Source: Gammaproteobacteria bacterium
GTDB taxonomy: Bacteria > Pseudomonadota > Gammaproteobacteria > UBA7966
NCBI GenBank assembly: GCA_003485715.1
Contig: DNIF01000149.1
Span: 1 to 9,335 of the forward strand
Direction of reading: 5' to 3'
DNA length: 9,335 nucleotides
The notes beneath the pieces were generated by a model. The model saw only the letters and a list, made by a program, of their open reading frames with translations, searched no databases and had not been told where the DNA came from. This document shows, one piece after another, positions 7,225 to 9,335 of this stretch (its first letter is position 1; each line of letters starts with the position of its first letter). Position numbers and translations under genes: made by a program.

Positions 7225-7951
7225 TGCGATTGCCCTTACTGGCACCGGTGCGGTCGATGAGCCAGCGGTTGTCTTCGCGGATGACTCGTGGCACCAGCAC
7301 GCGATTGTCGATGGTAACCGGCTGATAGACCACCCGACCCTGTTCCGGGTCGTAACGCACCTCAACATGGCCCTCGAGCGGGAAGTCCTTGCGGAAGGGG
7401 TGGCCGACGAAGCCGTAGTCGGTGAGGATACGACGCAGATCGGGGTGTCCATCGAAGAGGATGCCGAAGAGATCGAAGGCCTCGCGCTCGAACCAGTCTG
7501 CGGCGGCCCACACGCCGGCAAGCGTGGCGATGGTGGGGAAGTCTTCCGGCAGATGTGCGCGGATGCGCAGACGCTGGTTGTTCTGCACCGACAGAAGTTG
7601 AGCAACCACGGCGAAGCGGCCCCGCTCGGCAGGGCTCACTACACCCGGCCTCACACCGTCCTGCAGGTCCTCACGCACCGCACGGCTGAAGCCGGCGTTG
7701 GAGGCGCGCGCGGTGGTCCACTCGTCGACACCCCAGGCGGCGTAGTCCACGCCACAGAGATCGATCATCTGCTCGAAACGCAGGCCCGGCAGATCGCGCA
7801 GCCGGCGGGCAACGTCCACCCAGGCCGCAGCCGCGACAATGGCCGTGAGCTGGCCGCGATGCTCGATGAGTTCGAGCAGGTGTTCGCCAAGCGCCTCCTG
7901 CACACGCTCTGCGAGCAGGGAGAGTGCGCTGTTCTGGGTCGAGTCAGTCAT
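7217..7951 (-). CDS. nuoC: NADH-quinone oxidoreductase subunit C (30-kDa homologue)
   Basis: NuoC is a cofactor-free peripheral-arm subunit that packs against NuoD and stabilises the Q module. The 244-residue product has the family signature at 153-174 (W-F-E-R-E-A-F-D-L-F-G-I onward) followed by TDYGFVGHPFRKDFPLEG at 177-194. Between the VDY core strand (68-70) and RFAVVAQLLS (112-121) there is a loop of roughly 40 residues. E. coli-type sequences are shorter here; Xanthomonas-like NuoC proteins are, from memory, similarly long. The start at 7951 is supported by GAGAGG, which overlaps the nuoB stop codon 10 bases upstream. The longer frame running back into nuoB lacks homology. C and D are separate genes here, unlike the nuoCD fusion of enterobacteria. 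Confidence 0.97.
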   Translation of the reverse strand: MTDSTQNSALSLLAERVQEALGEHLLELIEHRGQLTAIVAAAAWVDVARRLRDLPGLRFEQMIDLCGVDYAAWGVDEWTTARASNAGFSRAVREDLQDGVRPGVVSPAERGRFAVVAQLLSVQNNQRLRIRAHLPEDFPTIATLAGVWAAADWFEREAFDLFGILFDGHPDLRRILTDYGFVGHPFRKDFPLEGHVEVRYDPEQGRVVYQPVTIDNRVLVPRVIREDNRWLIDRTGASKGNRNG

Positions 7952-7961
7952 TGCGAGCCTC

Positions 7962-8447
7962 TCAGACCGCCCGCCGCGCGATGGTGTCGGTGCGCGTGAT
8001 CTTCTTCTGCAACTGAATGATGCCGAAAAGGAGGGCCTCGGCCGTGGGCGGACAACCGGGCACGTAGACATCCACCGGCACGATGCGGTCACAGCCGCGC
8101 ACCACGGCGTAGCTGTAGTGGTAGTAGCCACCACCGTTGGCACAGGAACCCATGGAGATCACCCAGCGCGGCTCTGGCATCTGGTCGTAGACCTTGCGCA
8201 GCGCCGGGGCCATCTTGTTGACCAGTGTGCCGGCCACGATCATCACATCGGACTGGCGCGGGCTGGGCCGGAAGACGATACCGAAGCGATCCAGATCGTA
8301 ACGCGCGGCCCCTGCGTGCATCATTTCCACCGCACAGCAGGCGAGGCCGAAGGTCATCGGCCACATCGAGCCCGTCCGCGCCCAGTTGACCAGGGTATCG
8401 ACGGTGGTGGTCACCATACCCTTTTCGAGGATGCCTTCTACTCCCAT
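7962..8447 (-). CDS. nuoB: NADH-quinone oxidoreductase subunit B (PSST homologue, cluster N2)
   Basis: NuoB binds cluster N2, the last iron-sulfur cluster before quinone. From the ATG at 8447 it has 161 residues beginning MGVEGILEKGMVTTT, matching the short N-terminus common in Beta- and some Gammaproteobacteria. The N2 ligands are the tandem C37-C38 (in FGLACCAVEMM), C102 (in GSCANGGGYY) and C132 (in VPGCPP). An upstream in-frame ATG at 8468 would add seven residues, but the AAGGGGG Shine-Dalgarno sequence lies about 8-10 bases before 8447 and homologues begin near there, so the shorter form is preferred. It overlaps the nuoA 3' end by 10 bases and leaves 10 bases before nuoC. Confidence 0.97.
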   Translation of the reverse strand: MGVEGILEKGMVTTTVDTLVNWARTGSMWPMTFGLACCAVEMMHAGAARYDLDRFGIVFRPSPRQSDVMIVAGTLVNKMAPALRKVYDQMPEPRWVISMGSCANGGGYYHYSYAVVRGCDRIVPVDVYVPGCPPTAEALLFGIIQLQKKITRTDTIARRAV

Positions 8448-8794
8448 TCCAGTGCCCCCTTGCGCCACTCGTAGACGAAGCCCACCACCAGCACCAGCAG
8501 GAAGGGCAGCATGGCAAGCAGCGCATGCATGCCCAGTTCATCCAGCACCAGGGCCCACGGCACGAAGAAGGCGATCTCGAGATCGAACAGAATGAACAGG
8601 ATTGCGACGAGGTAAAAACGCACGTCGAACTTGGCACGGGCGTCCTCGAAGGCCTCGAAGCCACACTCGTAGGGGGAGAGCTTCTCGCGATCCGGGCGAC
8701 GCGGCCCGAGGATGAAACCGGCTGCGAGGCCAATCAGCCCGAACAGCGTGGCCACCACGAAGAAAACGAGCACCGGTACGTAGTTGTCGAGCAT
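8438..8794 (-). CDS. nuoA: NADH-quinone oxidoreductase subunit A (ND3 homologue)
   Basis: NuoA is a small membrane subunit with three predicted transmembrane helices (about 6-29, 60-80 and 89-108 of 118 residues). The loop after helix 1 carries SPYECGFE at 40-47; C44 matches the mitochondrial ND3 loop cysteine used as a marker of the active/deactive transition. Helix 2 has the conserved acidic pair D71 and E73 in LFDLE. The start chosen at 8794 (MLDNYVPVLVFF) fits homologues. The upstream sequence is GGGGTGGTGGT-like with no strong Shine-Dalgarno match, which is notable for the first gene of the operon. A TTG at 8854 would extend the frame by 20 residues with no family support. Confidence 0.96.
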   Translation of the reverse strand: MLDNYVPVLVFFVVATLFGLIGLAAGFILGPRRPDREKLSPYECGFEAFEDARAKFDVRFYLVAILFILFDLEIAFFVPWALVLDELGMHALLAMLPFLLVLVVGFVYEWRKGALEWE

Positions 8795-8911
8795 GGTAGG
8801 CACCACCACCCCAAGACCGTGCAGCCGGTGCCACAGCCCGACGGACGCAGGCAAACGACACCTACGCCGGACGGCCTGACGACCCCTCGCCGCTCTGACC
8901 GCTGGACGCGC

Positions 8912-8923
8912 TCACGCGCGTGA
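8912..8923. repeat. 12-base perfect palindrome upstream of nuoA
   Basis: TCACGCGCGTGA is a perfect inverted repeat without a spacer, ending 118 bases before the nuoA start. A spacer-free palindrome suits a dimeric DNA-binding protein or a restriction-like site better than an RNA hairpin. In GC-rich DNA it could also arise by chance. It lies only one base from the next inverted repeat. Confidence 0.4.
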
Positions 8924-8924
8924 T

Positions 8925-8955
8925 GTGTGCCAGCCGCATCGCGCCGATGGCACAC
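8925..8955 (-). repeat. Inverted repeat able to form a hairpin in the nuoA leader
   Basis: GTGTGCCA at 8925-8932 is exactly complementary to TGGCACAC at 8948-8955, with 15 bases between. Within the spacer CATCG (8937-8941) and CGATG (8945-8949) can pair around a 3-base loop, so an extended bulged hairpin is possible. There is no T-run on either side, so it is not a typical intrinsic terminator. A leader structure or an operator are the alternatives. Confidence 0.4.
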
Positions 8956-9043
8956 CTGTACACCCCGGCCCGATGGATCTGACACGGCGCGGAGAAAAGC
9001 ACCCGCCGGACGACCAGCGAACGCGGGACCGCGCGGGCCGGCG

Positions 9044-9104
9044 AAGTGTGGCATTGCAGCGCGTTTTTGCAACCGTCTAGAGGCACCAACACGACTTGCG
9101 TCAG
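9044..9104 (-). promoter_or_regulatory. Weak sigma70-like promoter candidates for the nuo operon
   Basis: Two poor matches read toward nuoA. One is CTGACG (9104-9099) with 17 bases to TCTAGA (9081-9076). The other is TTGCAA (9072-9067) with 17 bases to ACACTT (9049-9044). Each -10 box matches only three of six consensus positions, and GC-rich genomes often have weak consensus. The position, 250-310 bases before nuoA, would give a long leader that includes both inverted repeats. Confidence 0.15.
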
Positions 9105-9267
9105 GCCACGCCCTGCGCATCCTGCCTTGCTGCCGAATGCCCGCAGACGCTGCTTCAGCACCTGCCGTGCCTCAAACCATGAGGAGAGTCGACCTTCCCG
9201 TGGACCCCGACCGGATTGGAAGCAGACCAACCGCAGGGCCCGGGACACGGACGCTGGGGCGTTCCCG

Positions 9268-9294
9268 CGGCCTGGCTGGACGCCGGCCAGGTCG
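9268..9294. repeat. Hairpin-forming inverted repeat near the right edge
   Basis: CCTGGC (9271-9276) pairs with GCCAGG (9286-9291). The stem extends outward through one G-T pair to about nine pairs, around a 9-base loop. No T-run follows on either strand, so an intrinsic terminator is not supported. It may mark the end of an upstream transcript lying beyond the window. Confidence 0.3.
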
Positions 9295-9335
9295 GCCGAA
9301 ACATGTGGAGGGTTCCTGCGTTTCCCTTGGTGCGG

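Larger units (their letters stand above)
8795..9335. other. Leader and upstream region of the nuo operon, no recognisable gene
   Basis: These 541 bases precede nuoA. No tRNA (no TTCGA/TTCAA T-arm context found), no secG or tpiA and no recognisable protein is present, although secG and a tRNA-Leu often precede nuoA in gammaproteobacteria. One minus-strand frame is open from the right edge to 8862 (158 codons). Its third positions are much less GC-biased than in the nuo genes, and the predicted peptide is Arg-, Ser- and Cys-rich without a family resemblance. The region probably holds the operon promoter and a structured 5' leader: two adjacent inverted repeats lie at 8912-8955 and another at 9268-9294. 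Confidence 0.6.

Noticed and set aside
5971..7605. 544-residue version of NuoD extending into nuoC
   Set aside because: The added 127 residues are a shadow of nuoC; homology starts at MADIRN, which has its own Shine-Dalgarno sequence.
7217..8143. 308-residue version of NuoC extending into nuoB
   Set aside because: The added part is an out-of-frame reading of nuoB; the start at 7951 has a GAGAGG site and fits the family length.
8438..8854. 138-residue NuoA starting at a TTG
   Set aside because: The 20 extra residues have no counterpart in NuoA/ND3 and would need a rare start codon; MLDNYVPV fits homologues.
9054..9072. TTGCA/TGCAA repeat with a T5 run as a plus-strand terminator
   Set aside because: The stem is only five pairs, the T-run is inside the loop and not after the stem, and no plus-strand gene ends there.
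9168..9186. CCTCA/TGAGG short hairpin
   Set aside because: A five-pair stem without a T-run or conserved context is expected by chance in this composition.
8795..9335. tRNA-Leu or secG gene expected upstream of nuoA
   Set aside because: I read both strands and found no T-arm consensus, no CCA-ending acceptor pairing and no SecG-like hydrophobic stretch.

Overview
The window holds most of a proton-pumping NADH:quinone oxidoreductase (respiratory complex I) operon, read entirely from the minus strand. In transcription order, right to left, it carries nuoA, nuoB, nuoC, nuoD, nuoE, nuoF, one non-nuo open reading frame, nuoG, nuoH and the first six codons of a probable nuoI cut off by the left edge. 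All recognised subunits look intact, with their iron-sulfur, FMN, NADH and quinone-site motifs present.

The DNA is GC-rich. NuoC and NuoD are separate, NuoB has the short N-terminus seen in many Beta- and Gammaproteobacteria, and NuoG lacks the extra N7 cluster cysteines of the enterobacterial enzyme. This suggests a proteobacterium, most likely a non-enteric gammaproteobacterium (Xanthomonadales- or Chromatiales-like) or a betaproteobacterium. The sequence does not settle the genus.

Layout from the right edge: 8795-9335 is a 541-base leader and upstream region with no recognisable gene, containing two adjacent inverted repeats just upstream of nuoA. From 8794 to 4134, nuoA-F are tightly packed: A/B overlap by 10 bases, B/C are 10 bases apart, C/D overlap by 8, and D/E and E/F overlap as ATGA. 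From 4119 to 3562 lies a 185-residue protein resembling a class I SAM-dependent methyltransferase but with a degraded motif I; it sits 14 bases after nuoF and 45 bases before nuoG. nuoG (3516-1126) is followed after 29 bases by nuoH (1096-59), and nuoI probably starts at 18.

NuoE, NuoF and NuoG form the NADH dehydrogenase module, where FMN accepts hydride and electrons enter the FeS chain. NuoB, NuoC and NuoD (with NuoI) form the connecting Q module, where cluster N2 reduces quinone. NuoA and NuoH are membrane subunits at the base of the quinone channel. The methyltransferase-like protein lies exactly between two N-module genes. It is the one part of the window that standard complex I biology does not explain, and a role as an assembly or modification factor is an inference only.
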